From Actinomadura spongiicola (GTDB lineage: Bacteria > Actinomycetota > Actinomycetes > Streptosporangiales > Streptosporangiaceae), in the NCBI RefSeq assembly GCF_003432485.1, contig NZ_QVNQ01000001.1, forward strand, positions 62,001 to 126,000: a stretch of 64,000 bases of DNA. The letters run 5' to 3'. The notes under the pieces were generated by a model, which was not told the DNA's origin, ran no database searches, and worked only from the letters and a program-made list of their open reading frames with translations. The position numbers and the translations under genes are program-made. This document shows, in pieces, positions 16,442-26,344 of the stretch. Every line of letters begins with the position of its first letter. Position 1 is the stretch's first letter.

Positions 16442-19400
16442 TGGCGGGCAACGCCCAGACAGCGAGAACCCTCCTGGTAGACGCACTACCTGGCACCGCC
16501 ACCTTCGCATGGGTGGACGTGCCCCAAGGTATGCGCACAGCCGGCCTGAGCGGACAGGAAGTCCTTCTCGAACGACTCGGGCCCGCTTTGATGGCCACCT
16601 GCGTCACGCCGGACGGCAGCACTCGCACCCACGCGCCGCAGGGGCGCGCCGAGCACGACGACGAGACGCTCCGCACCGCCGTGACCGAGAACGGCGACAT
16701 CATCGCCTTCGTCGACGATATCGACCGGGACGACCAAGGCCGCGACTGGCTGCGCCTGCGGATCTACGAACTGGCCGGCCGCTTCGACTGGGGTGAACTC
16801 AGGGTCGGCGCGGACGAGGCGGCGTTGCGCTCCGCACGGAGCATCGCTGGTTCCGAGCAGGTCCGCGGGAGACACCAGGAACTCGGCTGGCTGGAACGGC
16901 AGTTCCTGTTCCGCGATGCTCCCGGGCGACCGGGCCCACAGACATTGCCCGGCGGTCAGGGCCACGGCGGCCTACCGTCACGCCGGCTGGTCGCGCTTGT
17001 GTCGCCTGGGCAGGAGATGGCCGCGCCGGCGACGTGCCGGCTCGTCGGTGGCGGCGTCGCCGCCACGCTTCGCCGAAAGGACGGGGAATGGCGGCTACGG
17101 CAGGTCCACCGCGAGAGCCGGTCGGCCCGCGACCACGAACGGGTCGTGTTGATCCATGCCCGCGTCGAAATCTTCGACGCGACGGTCAAGGCCGGGCTCA
17201 AGCGCCGGATGCGCGAAGAACTGACGCGGCTCGGCAGCGGGGAGGGCGAGCAGACGTTCATGGGCGTCTGGCGCCGTTACCACGAGATGGAGAACCGGTA
17301 CGCGCTGCGCCGGATGCGCGACCTGGGCTTCGTGGAGTACGCACGGTGGTCCTACATCGATGACAGCGAGGACGTCGTCCGCTTCGAGATCGTCCCCGGC
17401 CGGGACGGGCTGCTGACGCGGTTGCGGGAGGATCTCGACAGCGGCAACGCGGCGGAGCTGGAGTGCACCGTGCAACTCCCCGACGTCCTCGGCGGGGCGG
17501 CCACGGCCGGCCAGACGGCCGGGCTGCTGGAACTGGACCTGGCGAGGGGGAACGAGGTCGGCGAGGTCGCTCACGTCAACGTCGAGAACCGGGTCGTGAA
17601 TATGCGGATGATCCGCCGCGGCGACGACGAGGGGCCCGCCAAGCCGCCGCCGCAGGGATTCCTGCACGCCGCCGTGCGGGGCGACCGCCGGCGGCTCGAA
17701 CGCCGCCAGCGGGCACTACGGCGTCTTCTGCGGGGACACATCCCCCTGCCGCAGTTGTTGCCGCTCCTCCAAGGGGTTCCCGAGCGAGGCAAGGAGGAGC
17801 CGGCCGTGTCGGCACTCTCGCCCGCCGCGGTGGCGTGCTTCGGTGACGACGGCCCGAACGCCGAGCAGCGGCTGGCACTGGACGCCGCGCTCAACACCCC
17901 TGACATCGCTGTGATCCAGGGGCCTCCCGGAACCGGCAAGACCCAGCTCATCGCCGCCTTGCAGGTGCGGCTCGCCGAGGTGGGACGCGGGCACGCCGTG
18001 GTCAGCCGAAGCATGCTGCTCACCAGCTACCAGCACGCCGCCGTGGACAACCTGGTCGATCGCTCCCGGGTGTGGGACCTGCCCTCGGTAAAGATCGATT
18101 CGCAGAACCGGGGCTCCATGGCGCACATCGAGACCTGGCGCCTGGCGACCGTGCGCGCCCTGCGGGAGGAGATGAGCGGTACCCCGGACGGCCGCCGCAC
18201 CCTGGCGATGCGCGAGGTGGCACGGCAGACCGCCGAGTACTGCCTGGCACCCTGGCCCGCCGAGGAACTGGTGGAGCGACTCGACGGGATCGCCGAGCGG
18301 GTGGCGGGGCTGGTGCCCGACCTGCTGCTCGGTCGGCTGGAGCGGATCACGACCGGGTTACGTACCGCGACGCGGGTCGCCGGGTTGCAGGCGGACCCGC
18401 AGCGGGACAGCGCGCTGCGCGCTGTGCGCGGCATCCGCTGCGCACCGGCGTCCTTCGGGGACGACGGTCCGATGATGGCGGCCTCCGCCCTGGAGCACCT
18501 GAACCGGATGCCCGTCGCCGACGAGGAGCACAGGGAACTACTCGAACGCGCCGCCGACTGGGACCGCGACGAGCCGCCGCCCTTTCTGGTCGAGCTGGCG
18601 CAGGTGCGCGACGCGCTGCTGGACCGGCTCACCGACCGGGCGGACCGGCTGTTCCGGCCGGCGACCCGCGAGGACGTGGCCGACCTGCTGAACGAGATCG
18701 TCGACGAACTGGACACGCGGCGCAGGGAGACCTCCGAGGGGGCGCACACCGCGCTGGCGGAGTATCTGGAGGAACTCGAAGGCGACCCGGAGGCCGTGCT
18801 CGCCACCCTTCGCCTGTACACCACGTCGCTGGCCGCGACGTGCCAGCAAGCGGACTCACGGGCCGTTCAGGAGGCCAAGGACGGCGAGAGGCTCTTCGAC
18901 ACGGTCATCGTCGACGAAGCTGCTCGGGCCAACCCGTTGGACTTGCTGATCCCCCTCACGCTGGCCGCCCGAAGGGTGGTTCTTGTGGGAGACCAGAACC
19001 AGCTTCCGCACATGCTGGAACCGGATGTGGAGCAAGAGCTCCGGTCCGACGCGGGCGACCAGCTTGCCATGCTGCGAGAAAGCCTGTTCGGGCGCATGTT
19101 CACCCTGTTGCATAGGGGCGACGCCACGCCGGGCAGGCGCAGGGCGGTACGGCTGCGGAAGCAGTACCGGATGCATCAGGTGCTCGGCACCTTCGTCGCG
19201 GACGCCTTCTACGGAGGCGACCTGGTGTCGGCGCGGCCCGATACCGAGTTCGCCCACGAGCTGGAGGGCTACCAGGGCCGGCCCGCGGCGTGGCTGCGGG
19301 TGCCGCGCGCCGCCGGGAGCGAGCACGGCGGGCAGAGCAAATCGCGAACGGCGGAGGCACAGGCCATCGCCCGGGAGCTGAGCCGCCATGTCGTCGACCG

Positions 19401-19971
19401 GCCCGAACTGACGTTCGGTGTGATCAGCTTCTACAGCGCGCAGGTCCGGTTGATCTGGGAGGAGCTGGTCAAGGAAGGGCTGGCCGAACGCGTCAGCTCG
19501 GGCTACCGGCCCGTGGAGGAACTGCGCTGGGACGCCGACGGCGTCGAACGCGACAGGCTGCAGGTCGGGAGCGTCGACGCGTTCCAGGGCAAACAGTTCG
19601 ACGTGGCGCTGCTGTCCGTCGTCCGGTGCAGCTCACCGCCACGCCTCGATCCCGCTGCGGCGGGACCGGCGCACCCGGAACACGCCGATTACGAGCGCTG
19701 GGCCCGGCGCGCCTACGGGCACCTCATGCTGTCGAACCGGTTGTGCGTGGCGATGAGCCGCCAGAAACGGCTCCTCGTGGTAGTCGGCGACGACGCCATG
19801 TTCACCTCGCGGTCGGCGCCTCCCACGGTAGAGCCGCTGACGAGGTTCTACCGCCTGTGTGCGCCACCGTCCACGGCCGGGATGCTGCTCGATCCGCCAC
19901 CCGCGAGGCCTCGACGTCCCGTCCGGGGACCGGCGCGCTCTCACCGCGGTACCGGGGAGGCCGGCCGGTGA
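16441..19971 (+). CDS. Superfamily 1 helicase, DNA2/UPF1-like
   Basis: A 1176-residue protein. Walker A GPPGTGKT is at 494-501, Walker B VDEAA at 824-828, motif III GDQNQLP at 850-856, motif IV QYRMH at 908-912 and motif V SVDAFQGKQ at 1044-1052. The insertion of about 320 residues between motifs I and II is usual in this group (AAA_11/AAA_12). The N-terminal 480 residues include a beta-rich part with no name I can give. It should unwind DNA or RNA using ATP. No nuclease domain is visible at either end. ATG 16441 follows GTG 16438; both overlap the kinase stop. Confidence 0.93.
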   Translation: MAGNAQTARTLLVDALPGTATFAWVDVPQGMRTAGLSGQEVLLERLGPALMATCVTPDGSTRTHAPQGRAEHDDETLRTAVTENGDIIAFVDDIDRDDQGRDWLRLRIYELAGRFDWGELRVGADEAALRSARSIAGSEQVRGRHQELGWLERQFLFRDAPGRPGPQTLPGGQGHGGLPSRRLVALVSPGQEMAAPATCRLVGGGVAATLRRKDGEWRLRQVHRESRSARDHERVVLIHARVEIFDATVKAGLKRRMREELTRLGSGEGEQTFMGVWRRYHEMENRYALRRMRDLGFVEYARWSYIDDSEDVVRFEIVPGRDGLLTRLREDLDSGNAAELECTVQLPDVLGGAATAGQTAGLLELDLARGNEVGEVAHVNVENRVVNMRMIRRGDDEGPAKPPPQGFLHAAVRGDRRRLERRQRALRRLLRGHIPLPQLLPLLQGVPERGKEEPAVSALSPAAVACFGDDGPNAEQRLALDAALNTPDIAVIQGPPGTGKTQLIAALQVRLAEVGRGHAVVSRSMLLTSYQHAAVDNLVDRSRVWDLPSVKIDSQNRGSMAHIETWRLATVRALREEMSGTPDGRRTLAMREVARQTAEYCLAPWPAEELVERLDGIAERVAGLVPDLLLGRLERITTGLRTATRVAGLQADPQRDSALRAVRGIRCAPASFGDDGPMMAASALEHLNRMPVADEEHRELLERAADWDRDEPPPFLVELAQVRDALLDRLTDRADRLFRPATREDVADLLNEIVDELDTRRRETSEGAHTALAEYLEELEGDPEAVLATLRLYTTSLAATCQQADSRAVQEAKDGERLFDTVIVDEAARANPLDLLIPLTLAARRVVLVGDQNQLPHMLEPDVEQELRSDAGDQLAMLRESLFGRMFTLLHRGDATPGRRRAVRLRKQYRMHQVLGTFVADAFYGGDLVSARPDTEFAHELEGYQGRPAAWLRVPRAAGSEHGGQSKSRTAEAQAIARELSRHVVDRPELTFGVISFYSAQVRLIWEELVKEGLAERVSSGYRPVEELRWDADGVERDRLQVGSVDAFQGKQFDVALLSVVRCSSPPRLDPAAAGPAHPEHADYERWARRAYGHLMLSNRLCVAMSRQKRLLVVVGDDAMFTSRSAPPTVEPLTRFYRLCAPPSTAGMLLDPPPARPRRPVRGPARSHRGTGEAGR

Positions 19972-21608
19972 GCGGGCGGCACCTGTTTGAGATCAGACGC
20001 GGCGTCCTGCAGTTCCACCGCCCGCCCGACTCCGGTGAACTGGTGTTCCTGTGCTGGCCGGTGCTGGTGTACCGGGTCACCGCGCCTGTGCTGCGAGTCC
20101 GCCATCTCAACATCGTCGAGAAGGTCGTCCTGGCGCTGTGCCGGGCCGGGGTGCGGCAGCCCGAGGACATCGCGGCGAAGATCCATCAGAGCACGGAGCT
20201 GTGCGAGCACGTGCTGCGGCAGCTACGCGCCGACGGCCGGGTGGACCAGGTCGGGGCACCGACGGACCGAGGGGTGGAGGCGCTGGTCACCGGCCGGGTC
20301 GGCGAGGAGCCGGAGTATGTCGTCACACACGTCCTGCAGGACCCGCTGACCGGCCGGCTGTGGCCGAGAGCCGCCAGGGACCTGGTGTTCCAGCGGGTCA
20401 GCGGCGTTGGGGACGGTCAGGCCCGGCTGAGGCTCGACAGCGCGGGCGCGCCCCGTCCGATAGCGGCGCGGATCGTCGGAGACGGGACGGACCTGGCTTT
20501 GCCGCGCCCGCCCTCCGCCCAGGAGATCATCAACGCCGTCGGCGCGCAGCGCAAGGCGGAGCTCGCCCGTAAGGCGGAACAATTCACCGACCTGCGTGAC
20601 GGCCGCACGCCCAGCGCGTCCGCCGTCGAAAAGGATCTTCAGGCCGTGTCCACCGAGCTGGTGCTGCCACACGGCGTCGAGGTGCGCCGGGTGCTCGACA
20701 CCGGCCGTCCTGCGGCCGAGTACCTGCTGTTATGGCTGGAGAACGGGAGCGAGCCGGGTGACGGACCACAGGTCCGGGATCCATTCGGGTTGGACCCGAA
20801 CCCGATGCTGCGGCGGCTGCTGGCCGACTGGAACCGCGAAGACCCAGGACTGGCGGATGCCGTGGCACAGGCGACCGACCGCTCCTTCGCCCGCATCACC
20901 GAGGACTACCGGACGGTACGTGAGGCGGTCGGCCGAGCCGCCGAGACACGGCTGGTGCAGCGGCTCGGAAACGAGCTGCGGCGGCGCCCGGGGACGCTCA
21001 AGCTGCTTCTCGGGCTGGAAGAGGCGGCGGCACGGGGTGGCGAGTCAGGGGTCGAAACGGTCGCCCGCGAGGCCTTTCGCCTCTACGAGCACCTGCTGCG
21101 GCGGCTGGTGGCCGAGTATCCGCCACCGGAACGGCCAAGCTGGGACGCCGGCAACCAGACGTCGGCCTGGGAAACGGTGAAGGCGGCGCTCAAGCGCGCC
21201 GCGAAGACGCTCGGCCTGGACGAACCGCATCGCGGCGGCTACCTCGGTGCCATGACCCTCTCCCGGACGGCGATCCTCGGCTATCCGGCCGCCTACCGCC
21301 AGACCCGCGACATCCGCGCGGTGATCAACTTGGACAAGGGGTTCGTCCGGGACCTCCTTCCCTACGCGCTGATCGCGGCTGCCGATCCGAACAGCCCGCA
21401 TCGCCGGGACCACCCGCTGCGCGCATTGGCCGGTACCCGCCCCGGCCTGCTGATCGAGCTCGACGAACTCGGCAGGCTGCGCAACCGGGGCTCGCACAAC
21501 ACCCGGGACGCCACCGTCGAGGACGACGTCGAATGGTGTCGGCTGCTGGCCCTGGACGCCGCCCGAGTCCTCGTCTCCATGCCCCCACCACCCCCGGAAA
21601 GGACATAG
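19968..21608 (+). CDS. Protein of unknown family encoded in the helicase operon
   Basis: A 546-residue protein that I do not recognise. It starts at GTG 19968, overlapping the helicase stop, so synthesis is coupled. Residues about 1-60 form a beta-rich strand pattern; 55-110 look like a winged helix (GVRQPEDIAAKIHQSTELCEHVLRQL is the region). The middle is charged and helical. The C-terminal 200 residues are all-helical and include LLIELDELGRLRNRGSHNT, which resembles the conserved RxxxxH region of HEPN-like or abortive-infection domains. That likeness is suggestive only. The position between helicase and McrB-like ATPase implies a structural or effector role in the same system. Confidence 0.8.
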   Translation: MSGRHLFEIRRGVLQFHRPPDSGELVFLCWPVLVYRVTAPVLRVRHLNIVEKVVLALCRAGVRQPEDIAAKIHQSTELCEHVLRQLRADGRVDQVGAPTDRGVEALVTGRVGEEPEYVVTHVLQDPLTGRLWPRAARDLVFQRVSGVGDGQARLRLDSAGAPRPIAARIVGDGTDLALPRPPSAQEIINAVGAQRKAELARKAEQFTDLRDGRTPSASAVEKDLQAVSTELVLPHGVEVRRVLDTGRPAAEYLLLWLENGSEPGDGPQVRDPFGLDPNPMLRRLLADWNREDPGLADAVAQATDRSFARITEDYRTVREAVGRAAETRLVQRLGNELRRRPGTLKLLLGLEEAAARGGESGVETVAREAFRLYEHLLRRLVAEYPPPERPSWDAGNQTSAWETVKAALKRAAKTLGLDEPHRGGYLGAMTLSRTAILGYPAAYRQTRDIRAVINLDKGFVRDLLPYALIAAADPNSPHRRDHPLRALAGTRPGLLIELDELGRLRNRGSHNTRDATVEDDVEWCRLLALDAARVLVSMPPPPPERT

Positions 21609-21616
21609 CGACCTTC

Positions 21617-23956
21617 ATGGCCAAAAGGAACAAGAGGACAGGTGGCACTCCACGCGGGGGCGCGGGCTCCGGCAAGCAGACCAGGACGGCAACGAGTGAG
21701 ACCGAGCTGGTCAGGCAGGCTGAACGACTCGAGGCGGCCGAGTCCGCCCCGGAGACGGGAACGGGGCCGGATGGGGAGACGGCCGCGGAACCGGTCAAGG
21801 AAGAGGATGTGACGGGACCGGTGACCGTGGACCGGCTGCGGCGCGCCATCGCGCAGGTCGAGACCGTCCGGAAGCGGGCGGATACGCGGCAGGCCGCACT
21901 GGACAAGAAGCAGGCCAAGCTGGACAACGATGACGCCGAGCTCGCCGAGAAACAGTCCGAGCACCAGCGAAAGGAACAAGACCTACGGCGCCGCGAGCAG
22001 TCACTGGACGCCGACGAGAGGCGGCTGGCCGAAGAGCGGGAGCGACTGGCAGACCTGCAACAGGAGGCCAGGCGAGACTTCGCCGGATACCGGCGGACAC
22101 AGCTCGACCTGCTCCAGCAGGAGCTGGACGAACGCCGGGCCGATTTCGAGCAGAGACAGCGCGAGCTGGAGAAAGAACACGCGGACCGGTACTCGCAGCG
22201 CGAGCGGGAACTACTGACTTCCCGCACCGAATTGGACGAACGCGAGGCCGCACTCCACCGCGGGGAACTGGAGCAGAAACGTCTGGAGCGCCGGCTGACC
22301 GCCCGTGAGGAACATCTCGACCAGGAGGTCGACGACCGGATCCGGGAGCGGATCGCCGGACTGCAGACCGAACTGGAGCTGGCCCGCCAGGACACCGCGG
22401 GTCACCGGCAACAGCTGGAGGCCATGCGAACCCTCGCCCAGCAGCGGGCCGACGAGCTGGCCCGGTACGAGGCGGCCGAGGCGGAACTGAACGGAATGGG
22501 ATTGTTGGAGGCAGCCGCGAAATTGCAGCAGCTCCAAGAGGACAACCGCAAACTGCGAACGTTGCTGGCCGCCAACCCCCTCCAGGACCGGGAGCGGGTC
22601 GCCGAGCTGGAAGCCCGCCAGCACGATCTGTTGATCGAGCGCGACGAGCTCCTCCGGCAGAACGCCGAACTGCGCCGGCACACCACCGCGACGATGATCT
22701 CCGCCACCGAGCGGGAGAACGCGCGCATGATCAACCAGGCGCTGCAGCGGCAGAACGAGGTGCTGACCAACGAGATCGACCAGCAGTCGGCGCGGCTCAA
22801 GCAGATGCAGGAAGTGCTCAAGGACAGCTCACCCTTCCCGGCTTGCTCGGCCATGGACGATGACGAGACCTGCCAGATCGCTCCCGTCCTGGACGGTGCG
22901 CCGATCCGGTTGCGTGATCTCATTACCCGGATTCGTGGCCGGATGGCCATCGACCTTGGGCTGTACTACTCCGAGGCCGACCTGCGTTGCTTCGTCGCCG
23001 GTATGGCCGCCAGCCGCCTGCACCTGCTGCAGGGCATCAGCGGAATCGGCAAGACCCGCCTGCCCGAGGCGTTCGCCCAGATCATCGGGGCCGGACGGGA
23101 GACCGTCGCGGTCGCCGCCGAATGGCGCAGCCCGCAGGACCTGCTGGGCTACTACAACGCCTTCGAGCGCAAGTTCTACGAATCAGAGTTCACCCAGAGC
23201 CTGTACAAGGCGCGGCTGCCTCTGTATCGGGATAAGCCGTTCATCGTGGTGCTCGACGAAATGAACCTGTCACACCCGGAGCAGTACTTCAGCGATCTGC
23301 TCTCGGCAATGGAACGCAAGGAGAGCAGTCCGGGCGAGCGTCAGTTCCTACCCCTCATGACCGCCCCGGTCTCGCTGGCGCCGCGCCTACTGCACAACGG
23401 CCGCGCCTTGGAACTGCCCGAGAACGTCTGGTTCATCGGAACCGCCAACAATGACGAGACCACGGTCAGGTTCGCGGACAAGACCTATGACCGCTCACAC
23501 GTGCTGGAACTGCCGCCCAAACCTCCACGTTTCGAGCCGGGCGAGGTCCGCCCTCTCGCCCCCATCTCGTACCGGACGCTCATGAACACCTTCGACGCGG
23601 CCGAGGCGACCGACGGCGGTGAGGCCGAGAAGGTGCTGGCCTTCCTTGACGACGGGCTTGGAGAGCGACTGCGCGGCGACTTCGGGGTGTCTTGGGGGAG
23701 CCGATTGGAGCGGCAGGCCAGGCGATTCGTCCCAGTAGCGGTCGCCGCCGGGGGGCGTCCCGGGGAGGCCGCCGACCATCTACTGGCCACCAAGGTGCTG
23801 CGCAAACTGATGGGTCGCGTCGAAATCGCGCCCGGCGACCTGCGGGAACTGCACGAGGAGATCACGGTGTTGTGGTCCTCTGCCTTCCCCGGGACCGTCC
23901 CTCGCAAGTCCCTGCAGGTGCTCGAGCGCGAGATCAGGTCGCTGGGTCTCGGATGA
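21617..23956 (+). CDS. McrB-like AAA+ ATPase with long N-terminal coiled coil
   Basis: A 779-residue protein. Residues about 70-420 are almost pure heptad-rich coiled coil. The AAA+ module follows: Walker A GISGIGKT at 473-480, Walker B VVLDEMN with DEMN at 547-550, and sensor I FIGTANNDETT. The DEMNLS form of Walker B is characteristic of McrB, whose GTPase ring drives the McrC nuclease. The N-terminal DNA-reading domain of true McrB is replaced by the coiled coil. ATG 21617 lies eight bases after the previous stop. The stop overlaps the next gene, placed where mcrC would be. Confidence 0.9.
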   Translation: MAKRNKRTGGTPRGGAGSGKQTRTATSETELVRQAERLEAAESAPETGTGPDGETAAEPVKEEDVTGPVTVDRLRRAIAQVETVRKRADTRQAALDKKQAKLDNDDAELAEKQSEHQRKEQDLRRREQSLDADERRLAEERERLADLQQEARRDFAGYRRTQLDLLQQELDERRADFEQRQRELEKEHADRYSQRERELLTSRTELDEREAALHRGELEQKRLERRLTAREEHLDQEVDDRIRERIAGLQTELELARQDTAGHRQQLEAMRTLAQQRADELARYEAAEAELNGMGLLEAAAKLQQLQEDNRKLRTLLAANPLQDRERVAELEARQHDLLIERDELLRQNAELRRHTTATMISATERENARMINQALQRQNEVLTNEIDQQSARLKQMQEVLKDSSPFPACSAMDDDETCQIAPVLDGAPIRLRDLITRIRGRMAIDLGLYYSEADLRCFVAGMAASRLHLLQGISGIGKTRLPEAFAQIIGAGRETVAVAAEWRSPQDLLGYYNAFERKFYESEFTQSLYKARLPLYRDKPFIVVLDEMNLSHPEQYFSDLLSAMERKESSPGERQFLPLMTAPVSLAPRLLHNGRALELPENVWFIGTANNDETTVRFADKTYDRSHVLELPPKPPRFEPGEVRPLAPISYRTLMNTFDAAEATDGGEAEKVLAFLDDGLGERLRGDFGVSWGSRLERQARRFVPVAVAAGGRPGEAADHLLATKVLRKLMGRVEIAPGDLRELHEEITVLWSSAFPGTVPRKSLQVLEREIRSLGLG

Positions 23957-26070
23957 GCGGGCGGCCAACGCTCTGGGACCGGGTCACCGGTACCCCGTGC
24001 ACCGTCCCGCAAGGCACCGTCCTGCTCGGCCGGTACCAGATTCCGCAAGGTGGGCGCGGCTACGCCGTTAACAGGACGGCCATCGCACCAGGTTCGTACC
24101 TTGCGGCCGGAGCCAGGGGGTGGGAGCTACGGCATGGCGCTGAACGATGGCAGGGCGACTTCGGGGCCAGCCCGACCCCGACGCCGCTCGCCATGGAAAG
24201 CATCGCAGTCATCGCCGCCAAAGTGGCCGACCTACGCGACAGGAAGGCGCCACTGAACGAGTGGAGCGAGGTCGCCCCCATGGTGAACGGGGTGTCACAA
24301 CGCCTGCACCCGCATCGCTTGGAAGATCATCTCCGTGCGGAACTCGGTTACCTGCGGGCCGTATGCCGCGCCCCACACGCACGGCTGCGCACCGAGCATG
24401 TCCTGGTGCCGGTGAGCCAGGCCCGACGGATGACCTGGCGCACCGTGGTGCATCTGGCGGCGCACAGCGAGACGTGGGAGGCGCGCAGGCTCCACGGCGT
24501 GGAACCCGCCCAACTGCTGACACCTGTACAGGTTGCCGACCACGATCTCTACGAAAACCGGGTAGTGGGCACCCTTCTCGACCGCCTCTGGCGACACGTC
24601 CTGGCGAGGATCGCCGAGATCGACGCGATCGATTCCATGATCCGACAAGGGCAGGGCTTGCTGGAGCAGGCCGAGGCGCGTCCGGACTGGCGGCAAAAGC
24701 GGCGCCTGTATACGTTCATCGCCGAACTGCTCCAGCACGACGACCTATCCGACCGCATCGAGCAGCGGCGAGCGGAACTGCTGGCACTGCGAGGAGCCCT
24801 GGCCCCGCTCCGCAACTCCGAACTGCGTGCCGGGATTCGCAGCCCGTACACCGGGCCACCGCGGTTGCGTCCAACCAACCTTTTCGACAACGACGTCAAC
24901 TACCGGCATTGCCGCAGGCTCTGGGATGTGGAGGTCGCGTCGCGTCAGAGCTCGGATGACCGCGACGACCTCGCCGAGGCTCTGACCACATGGTGTCGCG
25001 ACTTCGCGTACTACACCCTGATCCTCATGCTGCGCTCGTTGGAGCAATTCGGTGTAGTTCCGACCACCACGGAGGGCCCGGGGATCGGCGAACCAGGGCC
25101 TCGCTACACCTACAGGAAGCATGACGTCCGGCTCGACTGGGACCGCGATGACACCTTCACCCTGCTGCTCGACGACGATCCGGTCCTGCGGGTGGTCCCC
25201 GTCCCCCATGCGCTCACTAGGCAACCAGAGCACCTTGACCAGCATCTCAAGGCTCTCCGGCGAAGCGGCGGCGCCGAGGTCGCAGTGCTGTACCCCGGTG
25301 AGCTGGTCGAGCGGGAGCGAATGCCGCCGGACCAGCGCATTGCTGTACACGATGCAGCCGGGACTGCCGCACTGCCCATGATGGTGCCGGTCAGCCCTGC
25401 CGACCTTGGCAGCATGGGCCGGCTTGCCCGGACACTACGGGGAGTGCTCGACGAACGGATCATGTTGGAGTATCCGGCACGGGTACCTCGCGGGGTCACC
25501 GGGGATGAGTCCCTGACGCGGCGTTTTGGGTGGCTTGATCATCGTGATGGGCAACTATTCGTGACTAGGCCACCTCTCACCAGCGAGGTCGAGCCCCTGG
25601 ACGCGGTACTGACGGGGCTACGCACTCGCGCCGATGCGGCACGCAGGCAGGGGGACAACCAAGAAGAGATCAACAGGCTTCGTGCTGGGCTGCTCGCCGC
25701 CGTGGACCAGGTCACCAAGCTGACCCACTGCCCGATCTGCTCGCACCGTTCCGAGAACCCTGCCGCCGAGTTCACGGTACGGGACGACGACACCTATCGT
25801 TGCCGCTGCTCGAACTCCAGTTGCAGCACCGTGTGGGAGTTGCGGCGGTGCCTATCGTGCCAAGCGCGCTACCCGGTGCTAATCGTGCCATCGTCGGCCA
25901 ACCGTCCCGGCGGCCACGGCGACCTGCTGGACGACAGGTTCTCCCAAGACCTGCTCGCCGTACCGTGCTGGCACAACGCACGAAGCTACATATGCCGCCA
26001 CTGCGGGGGATGTCCGGAGTCATCCGCGCAGACTTGCGAGCGCTGCCTCGTACGCAATCCCCAGAGCTGA
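23953..26070 (+). CDS. DUF2357-like partner of the McrB ATPase, with zinc ribbons
   Basis: A 705-residue protein starting at ATG 23953, overlapping the ATPase stop. The central part resembles DUF2357 proteins that accompany McrB-type ATPases, for example the conserved HDLYENRVV at about residue 197 and VNYRHCRRLWD. In McrC-like members a PD-(D/E)XK nuclease follows; I cannot find a clear D...ExK set here. Instead the C-terminus carries several zinc ribbons (CPICSH, CRCSNSSC, RCLSC, CRHCGGC, CERC). It may be a DNA-binding or substrate-sensing subunit. The DUF2357 assignment is by motif memory and context and needs a profile search. Confidence 0.75.
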   Translation: MSGRPTLWDRVTGTPCTVPQGTVLLGRYQIPQGGRGYAVNRTAIAPGSYLAAGARGWELRHGAERWQGDFGASPTPTPLAMESIAVIAAKVADLRDRKAPLNEWSEVAPMVNGVSQRLHPHRLEDHLRAELGYLRAVCRAPHARLRTEHVLVPVSQARRMTWRTVVHLAAHSETWEARRLHGVEPAQLLTPVQVADHDLYENRVVGTLLDRLWRHVLARIAEIDAIDSMIRQGQGLLEQAEARPDWRQKRRLYTFIAELLQHDDLSDRIEQRRAELLALRGALAPLRNSELRAGIRSPYTGPPRLRPTNLFDNDVNYRHCRRLWDVEVASRQSSDDRDDLAEALTTWCRDFAYYTLILMLRSLEQFGVVPTTTEGPGIGEPGPRYTYRKHDVRLDWDRDDTFTLLLDDDPVLRVVPVPHALTRQPEHLDQHLKALRRSGGAEVAVLYPGELVERERMPPDQRIAVHDAAGTAALPMMVPVSPADLGSMGRLARTLRGVLDERIMLEYPARVPRGVTGDESLTRRFGWLDHRDGQLFVTRPPLTSEVEPLDAVLTGLRTRADAARRQGDNQEEINRLRAGLLAAVDQVTKLTHCPICSHRSENPAAEFTVRDDDTYRCRCSNSSCSTVWELRRCLSCQARYPVLIVPSSANRPGGHGDLLDDRFSQDLLAVPCWHNARSYICRHCGGCPESSAQTCERCLVRNPQS

Positions 26071-26344
26071 ACGATGCAGAGGAGGGGCGACCAGACCGGT
26101 TCGGCCACCACCCATGCGCAGTTTTCAGATCGTCAGCTTCAGGTGCTGGCGCGGGTGTCCCCGTCACAGGACTCACTCATCGCCGTTGGCCTTTTCTGCG
26201 GCCTTGCCACGCGCGATCTGAAAACGTACGAATATAGATGCCGAGCAGTCCGTGGTCACGTCCCCTCCGAACCCGCGAGGGCGGGACCAGTGTTCTTTCA
26301 TGTCAATGCGCTGAAGAGCGCCCCCCGACGTCAAGGAGTCCCCG

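Noticed and set aside
21325..22395. 356-residue serine-rich minus-strand frame
   Set aside because: Antisense of the coiled-coil region of the McrB-like ATPase; the composition (Ser/Arg) is what coiled-coil codons give in reverse.
23953..26070. Assigning a PD-(D/E)XK McrC nuclease to the DUF2357-like protein
   Set aside because: I could not find a D...(D/E)xK set with neighbouring beta pattern; the C-terminus is occupied by zinc ribbons.
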